Positions 54,073-63,855 of a stretch of 64,000 nucleotides of DNA are shown here, piece by piece. Below the pieces are notes generated by a model, which searched no databases, had not been told where the DNA came from, and saw only the letters and a program-made list of their open reading frames with translations. The stretch comes from Kineosporia babensis (GTDB lineage Bacteria > Actinomycetota > Actinomycetes > Actinomycetales > Kineosporiaceae). The stretch spans positions 186,001 to 250,000 of the forward strand of contig NZ_JAJOMB010000011.1 of the NCBI RefSeq assembly GCF_021129305.1. Direction: 5' to 3'. A program made the translations under genes and the position numbers. Within the stretch, counting starts at the first letter, position 1; every line of letters starts with the position of its first letter.

Positions 54073-55545
54073 ATGTCCACATCCTTCCGCAACACCCGTT
54101 ACCGCCAGGCCTCCCAGGGCGTCGTCACCCCGGCCGGCGGGATCTCGACCTTCACCTCCCCCGAGGCGGCCCGGGTCAGCGAGCCCACCACGGCAACGTT
54201 GGCACCGGCCCGGCTGCCGATCGGGCCGCTGCTGCCGGTGGTCGGCGGCAACCTGGCCACGCCGCTGGCCGGCGGCCGCACCGCCCGCGCGGTGAACCTG
54301 GACTACGCGGCCAGCGCCCCGGCCCTGCAGGCGGTGGCCGACCACGTGACCGAGGTGCTGCCGTACTACGCCAGCGTGCACCGTGGGGCCGGTTACGCCT
54401 CGCAGGTCAGCACCGCGCTGTACGAGAGCGCGCGGCAGACCGTGGGCGCCTTCGTCGGAGCCCGCGCCGACGACCTGACGATCTTCACCCGCAACACCAC
54501 CGACGCGCTGAACCTGCTGGCCAGCGCGGTTCCGGAGGACGGCGAGGTGCTGGTGCTGGACGCCGAGCACCACGCCAACCTGCTGCCCTGGACCAGCCGC
54601 CGGCACCGGCTGATCAACACCGCCGGCACGATCACCGAAACGGTCGCCGCGCTGGAGGCTGCCCTGACCGAGCGCCCGGCCGCGCTGGTCACGGTGACCG
54701 GCTGTAGCAACGTCACCGGCGAGATCCTGCCGATCGCCGAGATCGCCCGGATCGCCCACGCCCACGGCGCCCGGATCGCGGTGGACGGCGCGCAGCTGGT
54801 GCCGCACCGCAAGGTCGACATCGCCGCGCTCGGCCTGGACTACCTGGCCTTCTCCGGTCACAAGCTCTACGCCCCGTTCGGCTCCGGCGTGCTGATCGGC
54901 CGCTCCGACTGGCTGGACGCGGCCCAGCCGCACCAGGCCGGGGGCGGCGCCGTGCGCGCGGTCAACGCCGAAGGCCAGGCCGACTGGACCACCGGGGTGG
55001 CCCGGCACGAGGGCGGTACCCCGAACGTGCTGGGGGCGGCGGCGCTGGCCGCGGCCTGCCGGGCGATCGACGAGCTGCCCGAGGGTGCGATCGAGGAGCA
55101 CGAGGCGGCGCTGTCGGCCCGGCTGCTCGAGGGCCTGGAGCAGATCCCCGGCGTGCGGGTGCTGCGGGCCTGGTCCGACAGCACCGACCGGGTCGGCGTG
55201 GTCGGCTTCACGGTCGAGGGGCACGAGGCCGCACGGGTGGCGGTCTACCTGTCCGCCGAGCACGGGGTCGGGGTTCGCGACGGCAAGTTCTGCGCCCACC
55301 CGCTGCTGAACCGGCTGGGTGTGACCGGCGGGGCGCTGCGCGCCAGCCTGGGCCTGGGCTCGCGCAGCGAAGACGTGGAGCGGCTGGTCAACGCCGTGCG
55401 CACGCTCGTCACCGAGGGCGAGAAGCTGCAGTACGAGCAGATCGACGGCGCCTGGACGCCGGTGAACGACGACCGTCCGGCCCCGAGCTGGTCCACCTGG
55501 GGTGCCACCAACCCGGTGGACAAGGGTTCTGAGTGCGGCTTCTGA
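54073..55545 (+). CDS. Class V aminotransferase (cysteine desulfurase-like) under a SAM riboswitch
   Basis: A 490-aa fold-type I PLP enzyme, about 80 residues longer at the N-terminus than typical SufS/CsdA. Seen are LDYAASAPALQAV, HRGAGYASQVS, the PLP region VLDAEHHANLLPW, VDGAQLVPHRKVDI and the Schiff-base lysine in FSGHKLYAPFGSGVL. A late Cys (GKFCAHPLLNRLG) could be the persulfide cysteine. It begins at ATG 54073 with GAGGAG. Regulation by the upstream SAM riboswitch places it in sulfur or methionine metabolism. Its exact substrate is uncertain. A strong terminator follows. Confidence 0.85.
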   Translation: MSTSFRNTRYRQASQGVVTPAGGISTFTSPEAARVSEPTTATLAPARLPIGPLLPVVGGNLATPLAGGRTARAVNLDYAASAPALQAVADHVTEVLPYYASVHRGAGYASQVSTALYESARQTVGAFVGARADDLTIFTRNTTDALNLLASAVPEDGEVLVLDAEHHANLLPWTSRRHRLINTAGTITETVAALEAALTERPAALVTVTGCSNVTGEILPIAEIARIAHAHGARIAVDGAQLVPHRKVDIAALGLDYLAFSGHKLYAPFGSGVLIGRSDWLDAAQPHQAGGGAVRAVNAEGQADWTTGVARHEGGTPNVLGAAALAAACRAIDELPEGAIEEHEAALSARLLEGLEQIPGVRVLRAWSDSTDRVGVVGFTVEGHEAARVAVYLSAEHGVGVRDGKFCAHPLLNRLGVTGGALRASLGLGSRSEDVERLVNAVRTLVTEGEKLQYEQIDGAWTPVNDDRPAPSWSTWGATNPVDKGSECGF

Positions 55546-55558
55546 TCCACTTCTAGGA

Positions 55559-55585
55559 AAAGCCCCCGGCCCGCCCGGGGGCTTT
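55559..55585. terminator. Rho-independent terminator between convergent genes
   Basis: AAAGCCCCCGG (55559-55569) and CCGGGGGCTTT (55575-55585) form an 11-bp stem. It carries T-rich flanks on both strands, so it serves the aminotransferase and the convergent GGDEF-EAL gene. Confidence 0.9.
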
Positions 55586-55592
55586 CCTCGTC

Positions 55593-57971
55593 TCAGCTGG
55601 TGCGGCGCAGGTTCTCGTCGTCCGCGGCCTGCTGCGCGGTGATCGCCTCGGCGATCTGCGGCCAGGGCACCGGTCGTCCGTACAGCCAGCCCTGACCTCG
55701 GTCGGCGGCGACCGACCGGCACAACCCGGCCTCTTCCTCGTCCTCGATGCCCTCCATCACCACCTGGATCCCCAGCCGGTGCGACATCCGGATCACCCCG
55801 TCGACGATCGCCAGGGTCTTGGTCTCGGTGCTCAGGCTGCGGGTGAGCGACTTGTCGATCTTCAGCACCTGCACCGGCAGCCGGCGCAGGTAGCCCAGGG
55901 CCGAGTAGCCGGTGCCGAAGTCGTCGATCGCCAGTTCCACGCCCAGGCTGCGCAGCTCGGCCAGCACGTTGATCGCCGGGTCGCCCTCGTCGACCAGGAT
56001 CGCCTCGGTGATCTCGACGATCACCTGCCGGGCGGGGATCTGCAGCCGGTTCAGGTGGTGGCGCATCAGCTCGACGAAACCGGGGGCGCGCAGCTGGATC
56101 GGTGAGGCGTTGACCGAGACGCTCATCCCGGCCCGGAACACGCCGGCCTGGGCGGCCTCGGTGAGGGTCTCGCTGAGCAGCTGCTCGCCGAGCGCGACCA
56201 CCATCCCGGTCTGCTCGGCCACCGCGATGAACTCGTCCGGCGGGATCGGGCCGAGCTCCTCGTCGGTCCAGCGGGCCAGCGACTCGAAGCTGATCAGCCG
56301 GCCGTCGGCCAGACCGACGATGGGCTGGCCAACGGTGTGCACCGCGCCGGCCGCGATGGCCAGGCGCAGCCGGTGCTCCAGCCGTAGCCGGCGCTCCCGC
56401 AGGGCCGCCACCGGGCCGCTGTAGATCTCCACCGAGTCGCGCCCGGCCGCCTTGGCCGCAGCCAGCGCGGCCGCCGACTCGGCCAGACCCTCGATCCGAT
56501 TACCCTCCGGCGGCCGATCGCCGTGGACCAGACGGCCCACCCCGACGCTGGCCGACGTTCCCGACCCGGGTGCCTCTCGTTCCAGCGCGGTACCGACGGC
56601 CTTGCGCAGGCGCTCGCCCAGTACCCCGCCGTCGTTCAGGTCTCCGGGGGCCAGCGCGGCGAACTCGTCGGCGCCGATCCGGGCCACCATCACCTCGGCC
56701 GGGCTGATCTCGCGCAGCGCCCGGGCCGCGGCCACCAGCAGCCGGTCGCCCGCATCCTGCCCCAGCAGGTCGTTGATCTCCTTGAACCCGTCCAGGTCGA
56801 GGGTGAGCACGCACCAGGGCCGGTCGGCGTGCTGCAGCTCGTCGATCCGCTCGATCAGGGCCCGGCGGTTGGGCAGGCCGGTCAGCGCGTCCCGGAAGGC
56901 CTGGCTGCGCAGCCGTTCGGTGAGCCGCAGCCGCAGGTAGGCGCTGATCAGCTCGCGGGTCAGGACCAGCAGGCCGAGCAGGGCGAACAGCGCCAGGCTG
57001 CCCCGGGCCAGGGCGTCCAGGCCCTGCGGGCGGGCCAGGGCCACCGCCACGGTCACCGCCGCGAAGGTGAGCACCACGGTGACCTGGGCGGCAACCACCT
57101 CCTGGCGGTCGCGGGTGCCGTCGGAGTCGGCGGTGGGGTTGGACCGGCGGTAGCGCACCAGCCCGATCGCGATCAGCGGCCAGGCCAGTGACCACAGCGC
57201 CATCGCGGGCCAGGGCACCTGCCGGCCTTCCGGGCCGAAGGCCAGCAGCATCATGCTCAGGTCGGCCAGGATGTGGCAGATCAGGCCGGGGATCGCGGGC
57301 CACAGCCGGCATTCGATGTCGCGCAGGCAGACCAGCAGCACGATGCCGAGGATCGCGCTGTCGGCCAGGACGATCACCCCGTTGATGGTGACGTCGCCGG
57401 TCAGCGGATCGCCCGGATCGACCAGCATGCTGCGCCAGCACAGCAGGGTGATCGCGCAGGCCAGCATCAGGGCGTCGAGGCCGAGGCGGATGCCGGGCCA
57501 GTCGCTGCTGGAGCTGCGCGGCCCGCGGATCAGCGCGATCACCCCGACCGGGGCGCCCAGGGCCGAGATCGCGTCGCCCGGGGCCGGATAACCGACCACG
57601 CCGTCGAGATGGTCCACCGCCAGCACCAGTTCGCCCGCGCCCCAGATCATCACGGTGATGCCCAGCAGCAGCCGGAACGCCTCGTACGGGTGGCCGGGGA
57701 CCTTGCCGCTGCTCACCGCGGTCACCAGGGCGCCGGAGGCCAGCGCGCTGAGGCTGGTCATCCACAGCCCGTAACCGTCGGCCAGCGGGCCGGGAGCCAG
57801 ACCGGCGAGCAGCATCGTGCTGAGGGCGCCGAGCACACCGAAGAGCAGCAGCAGGCTGAGGGCGGTGCGCAGCGCCGGTGACCGAGTGTGGTCCTCGGCG
57901 CCCGGGTGATCGGCCGAGCCCGGCTCACCCGATCGGCCCGCCGCCGGGGCGCCCACGGCCGCTTCCTGCAT
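55593..57971 (-). CDS. Membrane GGDEF-EAL protein
   Basis: A protein of about 792 aa with around eight N-terminal membrane segments, a GGDEF domain and an EAL domain. GGDEF reads GADEF (ARIGADEFAALAPG), a mild variant. LTLDLDGFKEINDLLGQDAG is intact, so cyclase activity is possible. EAL reads ESLARW, with VEITEAILV, IDDFGTGYSAL, LKIDKSLTR and the GIEDEEE/QGWLYGRP end. The key Glu, Asp and Lys residues are kept, so c-di-GMP hydrolysis is expected. The start at ATG 57971 has no clear ribosome site. The open frame begins 36 codons earlier. Confidence 0.92.
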   Translation of the reverse strand: MQEAAVGAPAAGRSGEPGSADHPGAEDHTRSPALRTALSLLLLFGVLGALSTMLLAGLAPGPLADGYGLWMTSLSALASGALVTAVSSGKVPGHPYEAFRLLLGITVMIWGAGELVLAVDHLDGVVGYPAPGDAISALGAPVGVIALIRGPRSSSSDWPGIRLGLDALMLACAITLLCWRSMLVDPGDPLTGDVTINGVIVLADSAILGIVLLVCLRDIECRLWPAIPGLICHILADLSMMLLAFGPEGRQVPWPAMALWSLAWPLIAIGLVRYRRSNPTADSDGTRDRQEVVAAQVTVVLTFAAVTVAVALARPQGLDALARGSLALFALLGLLVLTRELISAYLRLRLTERLRSQAFRDALTGLPNRRALIERIDELQHADRPWCVLTLDLDGFKEINDLLGQDAGDRLLVAAARALREISPAEVMVARIGADEFAALAPGDLNDGGVLGERLRKAVGTALEREAPGSGTSASVGVGRLVHGDRPPEGNRIEGLAESAAALAAAKAAGRDSVEIYSGPVAALRERRLRLEHRLRLAIAAGAVHTVGQPIVGLADGRLISFESLARWTDEELGPIPPDEFIAVAEQTGMVVALGEQLLSETLTEAAQAGVFRAGMSVSVNASPIQLRAPGFVELMRHHLNRLQIPARQVIVEITEAILVDEGDPAINVLAELRSLGVELAIDDFGTGYSALGYLRRLPVQVLKIDKSLTRSLSTETKTLAIVDGVIRMSHRLGIQVVMEGIEDEEEAGLCRSVAADRGQGWLYGRPVPWPQIAEAITAQQAADDENLRRTS

Positions 57972-58079
57972 ACGCAACGTATCGGTGCGATCCACGGGCG
58001 GCCAAAGCGGGCGAGGCGAATTCTCGATAACCCGAACTCTAGCTACTCCCGAGCACTCTGCGTGCCCGTTCGGGAGCAA

Positions 58080-59702
58080 TCAGGCAACGCTCACCTCGAT
58101 CGAGTCCCAGCCGGTGGCGCCGTCCGGAGCGGGCGGGGCGACATCCTCGACCTGGACAGCTCCGTCACCGTCGGTAGCCCGGACCTGGATCCGGTGGGAA
58201 CCGGCCGGGGCGTTCCAGGACAGATACCACTGCCGCCAGGTGTCCACGCTCGCCTCGGCGCCGAGAGTGGCGCTCTGCCAGGGCCCCTCGTCGATCCGGA
58301 CCTCCACGGCCTGGATGCCGCGGTGCTGGGCCCAGGCGATGCCGGCCACGGCGACCGTCCCGGCCGCCAGATCGGCGCCGTTCGCGGGCACGTCGATCCG
58401 GGAGGAAGTCTTCACCGGTCCGCGCTGCGACCAGCCGCGGGTGCTCCAGTAGGCCTCGGCCCGGTCGAAGCGGGTGACCTCGAGATCGACCACCCATTTC
58501 GTGGCCGAGACGTAGCCGTAGAGGCCGGGCACCACCATCCGGACCGGGAAACCGTGTTCCAGCGGCAGGGGCTGGCCGTTCATCCCGATCGCCAGCAGGC
58601 AGTCGCGGCCGTCGGTCAGCACCTCCAGCGGGGTGGAGGCGGTCCAGCCGTCCGAACTCTTGGACAGCACCATGTCGGCCTCGGCGCTGATCCCGGCCCG
58701 CTGCAGCAGCGGCCCGAGGGGCAGGCCGAGCCAGCGCGCGGTGCCGGTGAGGTCGCCGCCCACCTCGTTGGACACGCACATCAGGGTCAGGTCACGTTCC
58801 ACCAGGTCGGCGGCGATCAGTTCGGCCCAGGTCAGGGTGATCTCGCGGTCGACGAGGCCATGGATGCGCAGGGACCAGTCCTCGGCCCGGAGCAGGGGCA
58901 CGCTCAGAGCCGTGTCGATCCGGTAGAAGTCGGCGTTCGGGGTGATGAACGGCTCCATGCCCTCCACCCCGACCTCCACGCCGGCGGGCAGATCGGGGGC
59001 TGCGTCGGCCGGGCTGGGCAGCTTGATCGCCGCGCGAGATTCCTGGGCGCCCCGCAGCCGGGCGCCGAGCCAGTTGCCGACCGCGCCGGTGATCACACCC
59101 ACGGCCAGGACCGCGCCCAGGCCGAGCGCCGTGCGCCGCCCGGCCAGTTGCTGCCTGGCCGGGTCTGATTGCCTGGCCAAATCTGGCTGCTCGGCCAGGC
59201 CTGGTTGCTCGGCCGGCTCTGGGCGGGCGGTCGGCTCTGGGTGGGCGGCGGCGAATTCGCGGACCAGGCCGGCCAGCACCTGCAGGACGTACATCCCCGC
59301 GGCGGCGCCGACCAGGCTGGGCAGGGCGGCCAGGGCCGAGGCTTCGGGACGGGTGGCGGCAGCGAACGCGGCCAGTGCGCCGAGGGCCAGCACCAGCCAG
59401 GTACCGGCCCGGCCGGCTCTGGCTGGGCTACCGGCCCGGTCCTGGACCGCGAGCAGGCCGGCCAGGGCCGACAGGAGCGCGGCGATCAGGTAGGCCACGG
59501 TCAGCAGGGCAAGCTTGTCGTGGGTGCCGAAGGTGCTGATCGCGAAGCTCTTCAGCCCGGCCGGGACGTGGTCCACCACCACGTCTCCGAGCGCGATGAT
59601 CGGCGCGGCCGACGGGGTGACCAGCCCGGCGATCATCTCGGCCAGGCCCAGGGCGAAGATGCCGGAAACCAGGCCGGCCGCGGCGGCGAGAGGCTTCTTC
59701 AC
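58080..59702 (-). CDS. Membrane molybdopterin oxidoreductase, sulfite-oxidase-like
   Basis: A 540-aa protein with about five N-terminal membrane segments, a linker with a short Gln/Pro/Ala repeat, and a sulfite oxidase-type molybdenum-cofactor domain. The probable Mo-ligand Cys is in LTLMCVSNEVGGDLTGTARW. FPVRMVVPGLYGYVSATKWV and the Ig-like dimerisation domain (GTVAVAGIAWAQHRGIQAVE) follow. No TAT signal is seen because the membrane segments precede the domain. It starts at a GTG seven bases after the response regulator stop. Substrate and electron partner are unknown. Confidence 0.9.
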   Translation of the reverse strand: MKKPLAAAAGLVSGIFALGLAEMIAGLVTPSAAPIIALGDVVVDHVPAGLKSFAISTFGTHDKLALLTVAYLIAALLSALAGLLAVQDRAGSPARAGRAGTWLVLALGALAAFAAATRPEASALAALPSLVGAAAGMYVLQVLAGLVREFAAAHPEPTARPEPAEQPGLAEQPDLARQSDPARQQLAGRRTALGLGAVLAVGVITGAVGNWLGARLRGAQESRAAIKLPSPADAAPDLPAGVEVGVEGMEPFITPNADFYRIDTALSVPLLRAEDWSLRIHGLVDREITLTWAELIAADLVERDLTLMCVSNEVGGDLTGTARWLGLPLGPLLQRAGISAEADMVLSKSSDGWTASTPLEVLTDGRDCLLAIGMNGQPLPLEHGFPVRMVVPGLYGYVSATKWVVDLEVTRFDRAEAYWSTRGWSQRGPVKTSSRIDVPANGADLAAGTVAVAGIAWAQHRGIQAVEVRIDEGPWQSATLGAEASVDTWRQWYLSWNAPAGSHRIQVRATDGDGAVQVEDVAPPAPDGATGWDSIEVSVA

Positions 59703-59709
59703 TGCTGCA

Positions 59710-60378
59710 TCACCCAGCCTCCCCGGCCCGGACCAGACCGCTCTCGTAGGCCAGGACCACCGCCTGGGCCCGGTCACGCAGGTCCATCTTGCTCAGGATC
59801 CGGCCCACGTGCGTCTTCACCGTCTGCTCGCCCAGCACCAGGTGGGCGGCGATCTCACCGTTGGACAGGCCGCCCGCGATCAGGGCCAGCACCTCGGTCT
59901 CGCGCGGGGTCAGGGCCCGAAGCCGTTCGGTCGCCCTGGTGTCCTTGGCCGGGCGCCGGGCGAACTCCTCGATCAGCCGCCGGGTGACCGTGGGCGCCAG
60001 CAGCCCCTCCCCCGAGGCGACCACCCGCACCGCGGCGACCAGCTCGTCGGCCCGGGCGTCCTTCAGCAGGAAGCCGCTGGCCCCCGCCCGCAGCGCCTCG
60101 AAGACGTAGTCGTCCAGGTCGAAGGTGGTCAGGATGAGTACCCGGGGATGCCGGTCACCGGGCAGCGCCATGATCTGCCGGGTGGCGCCGATCCCGTCGA
60201 GATTGGGCATCCGGACGTCCATCAGCACGATGTCGGGCAGCATCGTCCGGGTCACGTGCACGGCCTCCACCCCGTCCGAGGCCGCTCCCACCACCTCGAA
60301 GTCGGGCTGGGCGGCGAGCAGCGCCGAGAACCCCTCCCGGACCATCACCTGGTCGTCCACCACCACGATCCGCGTCAT
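59710..60378 (-). CDS. NarL/LuxR-family response regulator
   Basis: A 222-aa response regulator with receiver domain (VVVDDQVMVREGFSALLAAQ, phosphoacceptor Asp in LPDIVLMDVRMPNLDG, ILTTFDLDDYVFEALRAGA) and a C-terminal LuxR helix-turn-helix (LTPRETEVLALIAGGLSNGE, LVLGEQTVKTHVGRILSK). Its ATG overlaps the kinase stop by 4 bp, so the two are a cognate pair. Target promoters are not evident. The adjoining Mo oxidase gene is downstream on the same strand and may be in the regulon. Confidence 0.94.
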   Translation of the reverse strand: MTRIVVVDDQVMVREGFSALLAAQPDFEVVGAASDGVEAVHVTRTMLPDIVLMDVRMPNLDGIGATRQIMALPGDRHPRVLILTTFDLDDYVFEALRAGASGFLLKDARADELVAAVRVVASGEGLLAPTVTRRLIEEFARRPAKDTRATERLRALTPRETEVLALIAGGLSNGEIAAHLVLGEQTVKTHVGRILSKMDLRDRAQAVVLAYESGLVRAGEAG

Positions 60379-61775
60379 GCCGTTCCTTCATCCCGCTTTC
60401 CGCCCGACCGGTTTCCGCCGGACCGCACACCGTCAGGAGCATCGCTGGGCAGGAACAACTGAACCAGAAATCCCTGTGCCACCGGCCCCACCTGCAGGCG
60501 CCCACCCACCGCGACCGCCCGTTCCCGCATCCCGATGATCCCGTGCCCGGTCTCCGGGGCCACCCCGACCTCAAGCCAGCCCAGACGATCGTCCGCCGAT
60601 CTGGGCAACCCAGCCACGTGCGTCTCCGATTGACCAGGTAACCCGCTCAGAACCGCGAGATCCACGCCCCGTGCGTCCCCATGGCCCTCCAGTCGCACCG
60701 GCGCCCCCTGCGCATGCCGGGAGGCGTTGGCCAGCGCTTCCTGCATGATCCGGAAACCGGTGAGCGACCGCCCTTCCCGCAGCACCCCCAGGTCACCGGT
60801 GATCCGGACCTCGAGGTCGACCCCGGCCCGGCGGGAGCTCTCGACCAGGTCGTCGAGCAGGTGCAGACCGGGCTGCGGGGCGTTCTCGGCCTGGGTGTTC
60901 TCCTGCCGCAGCACGCTCAGCAGACCCCGGGTCTCGGTGAGCGCGGAGCGGGCGGTCTCGGAGATCGACAGCAGTTCCTCACGCGCGGCATCGCCCAGCC
61001 CGGGCACCCGGTACTGCGCGGTCTCGGCCTGCACCACCACCAGGGACATGTGGTGGGCGACGATGTCGTGCAGGTCGCGGGCCAGCCGGGCGCGTTCCTC
61101 GAGCACCCTGCGCAGGGCCCGTTCGCTCTCGCTGACCTCGGTCTGCACCCGCAGTTCCTGCCGGGCCCGCACCAGCCGCCCGGTGAGCACGCCGAACAGG
61201 ACGATGATGGCCAGCCCGACCGCCCAGCCGTCGGCCTCGGCCCGTGGCAACCCCCACCAGAACAGCAGCACGGTCAGGAACCAGGCCCCGAGCGCCTCGG
61301 GCAGCGAGCGCCGGATGCCGGTGGCGAACAGCAGGGCGAACATGATCAGGCCCTGCACCACCAGCCAGGGCCAGGGGGCGTCGGCGGCGTCGGGCAGCAC
61401 CACTCCCAGGACGAACGCCGTGGCCACGCTGAACATCAGGGCCTGGAGCGGGCGAGTGAGGACGAACAGCAGCGGGCCGGCCACCAGCAGGGCGACGAAG
61501 ACGAACGGCGCGTAGCCGGTGACCCCGACGTCGTAGGTGGTCCCGGCGGTGCCGAAGGCGATCCAGAACATCGCGAAGGCGGCCAGCATGACCAGCAGCA
61601 GTAGCCAGCGCGGACCAGGATTGCGGTGCTGCGGATCGAGCAGGTGCACGAACGGGTCGCTCGCCCCGACCAGCGCCCGGCGCACCCGGCCGGGCCGGCG
61701 CACCGGCCGGACGGCCTTGGCCGGCTTGGGTGGCTTGGGTGGGCGGTCCTTCTTCCGCCGCCGGATCGCAGTCAT
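60375..61775 (-). CDS. Sensor histidine kinase (HisKA_3 type)
   Basis: A 466-aa membrane kinase with a basic N-terminal tail (RRRKKDRPPKPPKPAK), about five membrane segments, the H-box LARDLHDIVAHHMSLVVVQ and an ATPase domain. The ATPase N region is FRIMQEALANASRHAQG, and GHGIIGMRERAVAVGG is the G2 box. The section between is poor in the usual VxDDG glycine box, which may be degraded (VDLAVLSGLPGQSETH). It phosphorylates the response regulator that follows. The membrane part gives no clue to the signal. Confidence 0.92.
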   Translation of the reverse strand: MTAIRRRKKDRPPKPPKPAKAVRPVRRPGRVRRALVGASDPFVHLLDPQHRNPGPRWLLLLVMLAAFAMFWIAFGTAGTTYDVGVTGYAPFVFVALLVAGPLLFVLTRPLQALMFSVATAFVLGVVLPDAADAPWPWLVVQGLIMFALLFATGIRRSLPEALGAWFLTVLLFWWGLPRAEADGWAVGLAIIVLFGVLTGRLVRARQELRVQTEVSESERALRRVLEERARLARDLHDIVAHHMSLVVVQAETAQYRVPGLGDAAREELLSISETARSALTETRGLLSVLRQENTQAENAPQPGLHLLDDLVESSRRAGVDLEVRITGDLGVLREGRSLTGFRIMQEALANASRHAQGAPVRLEGHGDARGVDLAVLSGLPGQSETHVAGLPRSADDRLGWLEVGVAPETGHGIIGMRERAVAVGGRLQVGPVAQGFLVQLFLPSDAPDGVRSGGNRSGGKRDEGTA

Positions 61776-61963
61776 GACGCGACTTTAGAGGGCACCCGCA
61801 GGACCCGTCGTCACTCCTGAGAGTTACTCGGTGAGGGGCCGCATCACTCCTTGGTACCGGTACCGATCTCGCTCCCGAGCATGACGATCTTGTCCCCGTT
61901 CGATTCCTACCTTGACCGCCTGCCGCGCCGCCGGAAAGTCCGTCGGCCCGGTCTGGGGGTACG

Positions 61964-62587
61964 GTGACCACGCGAGTTCTAGCGGTTTTCTCAGCTGTGA
62001 TGGCGGTTTTCGCGCTCAGCGGCTGGGGCACGACAGTTCAGCCGTCGGGCCCGGAGAACCGGCCGGCGGCGGCCGGGGTGCGCGCCCTGAGCAGCGGGGA
62101 AGAGCTTCCTGCCGACCTGACCGGCGCCCTCGGCTACGAACCGGCGCTGATCCGGCTGACTTCCGGCACCATCGCGCCGGTGGCGCCCGAGGGCGGCTGC
62201 TCCTCGCCGTTCGGCGGTAGCCCGTACCACTTCACCGACGCCTGCCGGCAGCACGATCTGGGCTATGACCTGCTGCGATACGCCGATTCCGAGGGGCAGC
62301 CGCTGGGGCCGTGGGCCCGCCGGGCGATCGATGCCCGGTTCGCCTCCGAACTCTTCGGCCAGTGCAGCGACCCGGGCTGCTGGGCGATGGCCTCGCTCTA
62401 CGTCGGCGCGGTCGAATTCAATTCCTGGCGGCAGGGTTACGGGGTTCCCGGGCTCGAGTCCCTGGTCCAGCTACTGGGCCCGGTACTGGCCGGAGTGCTG
62501 GTCGGCAGCGCCGTCTGGCTGCTGCTGAGCCGCCCTTGGAACAGCGCACGTGGGGCTCGACTCCTCGCCCTGGCTGGCGCACGATGA
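61964..62587 (+). CDS. Prokaryotic phospholipase A2, membrane-anchored
   Basis: A 207-aa protein with an N-terminal signal (VLAVFSAVMAVFALSG), a prokaryotic PLA2 domain, and a C-terminal membrane segment (LLGPVLAGVLVGSAVWLLL). The catalytic region reads FTDACRQHDLGYDLLRY, with the His-Asp pair of the PLA2 active site. Cys pairs (GGCSSPFGG, FGQCSDPGCW) are present for disulphides. Secreted actinobacterial PLA2 proteins such as that of S. violaceoruber are about 120-160 aa. The extra anchor here is unusual. It starts at a GTG and overlaps the next gene by 4 bp. Confidence 0.85.
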   Translation: MTTRVLAVFSAVMAVFALSGWGTTVQPSGPENRPAAAGVRALSSGEELPADLTGALGYEPALIRLTSGTIAPVAPEGGCSSPFGGSPYHFTDACRQHDLGYDLLRYADSEGQPLGPWARRAIDARFASELFGQCSDPGCWAMASLYVGAVEFNSWRQGYGVPGLESLVQLLGPVLAGVLVGSAVWLLLSRPWNSARGARLLALAGAR

Positions 62588-63855
62588 AGAGCACAATGAT
62601 GGACGATTGTGGCGGGCCGGGCAGGAACGGCTGGGTTCGGGTGGACGGTCACCTGGGCCGACGGGGATGGCAGGCGGTCGGGGCGGCCGCGATGCTGGCC
62701 CTGGTGCTGCCGCCCCAACTGCTGCCGCATCCGCTGCACGTAGACATCCTGATCGGGGCTGCGGCCGCGCTCCTGGGTTACTTCATGGCCTCGGCCCTGC
62801 TGCGCGGTGTATCGGCGATGCACCTGCAACGGGTTCCGGGCCGCCGGGTCGCCCCGCTCCTGGCACTGGGCCTGCTGGCGGTGGCCGGCCTGCGCACCCG
62901 CGCCCGGGTACAGGGGCTGCGGCATGAAATGGGCATGCCGGGAAATGCTTTTGACGCTACCGAGCATGCTGCACGGGCGGTCACCGGCGCAGTGCTGGCG
63001 GCTTCGGCGGTCCTGCTGGCAATAGCGCTGCTACGACGGCTTTCCTGGCGGCATCTGGCTCTGGTGGCGGTGCTGCCGGTGGTGGCTGCTGCGCTGATCT
63101 CGGCCCGTTCCGGACCGGCCGACCCGAATCTGAAGGGGACCGAATTCCTGGACGGGGCGCGGGATGCCGCAGCAGTGTCGGAGGCGACCGGACGCTCGGC
63201 CGTAACACCGCACCGCATCTACATCCCAGTGGGTACCGCACCGAGCCACACCGGTCGGGCTCAGGCCGCGGTCGCCGCCACCGAGTTGGCCGGCGGGCTG
63301 AATTCGGCTGCGGTACTGCTGATCATCCCCACCGGATCCGGCTGGGTGAACACCCGCACCGCCCGCATCGTGGAAGACCTGTACGACGGTGATCTGACCA
63401 CGGTGGCCGTGCAGTACGGAACCACTCCCAGCTGGCAGTCCTACCTGCGCGGCGGGGCCGGGGTGCACGAGAGCGCGGCCGAGCTGGTCCGGGCCATGCG
63501 GGCGCGGATCAATCAGCTTCCGCCGGCCCAGCGGCCGCAACTACTGGTCTACGGCGAGAGTCTCGGCGCCTGGGGACTGCTGCCGACGCTGGAGAGCAAC
63601 GGTTCGGCGGTGGATGCCGCGCTGCTGACCGGGGTCCCGGGAGACCCTCGGATCAGCAGCGCGAACACCACCGTGCTGAACCATCCGGACGATCCGGTGC
63701 CGGGCTGGAAACCCTGGCTGGCACCGGCCGCGTTCCTGCGGGCCTCGGCCGACGCGATCGCCTCGGAGGCGGTGCCGATCGGTCACGGCCACCGCTACGG
63801 CGCCGAGACCACCGGAGCCTGGTGCGACCTGCTGGACCGGCCCGCGTGTGCCTAG
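62584..63855 (+). CDS. Integral-membrane alpha/beta-hydrolase (PF10081 type)
   Basis: A 423-aa protein with four or five N-terminal membrane helices and a C-terminal alpha/beta-hydrolase domain. The nucleophile elbow is VYGESLGAWGLLPTL (Ser). IPTGSGWVNTRTARIVEDLY and VAVQYGTTPSWQSYLRG are typical of the PF10081 family, and the His is probably in PIGHGHRYG. It is translated with the phospholipase gene (ATGA overlap), so lipid or cell-envelope ester hydrolysis is likely. Orientation of the domain relative to the membrane is not settled. Stop overlaps the convergent rdgB gene. Confidence 0.85.
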   Translation: MKSTMMDDCGGPGRNGWVRVDGHLGRRGWQAVGAAAMLALVLPPQLLPHPLHVDILIGAAAALLGYFMASALLRGVSAMHLQRVPGRRVAPLLALGLLAVAGLRTRARVQGLRHEMGMPGNAFDATEHAARAVTGAVLAASAVLLAIALLRRLSWRHLALVAVLPVVAAALISARSGPADPNLKGTEFLDGARDAAAVSEATGRSAVTPHRIYIPVGTAPSHTGRAQAAVAATELAGGLNSAAVLLIIPTGSGWVNTRTARIVEDLYDGDLTTVAVQYGTTPSWQSYLRGGAGVHESAAELVRAMRARINQLPPAQRPQLLVYGESLGAWGLLPTLESNGSAVDAALLTGVPGDPRISSANTTVLNHPDDPVPGWKPWLAPAAFLRASADAIASEAVPIGHGHRYGAETTGAWCDLLDRPACA

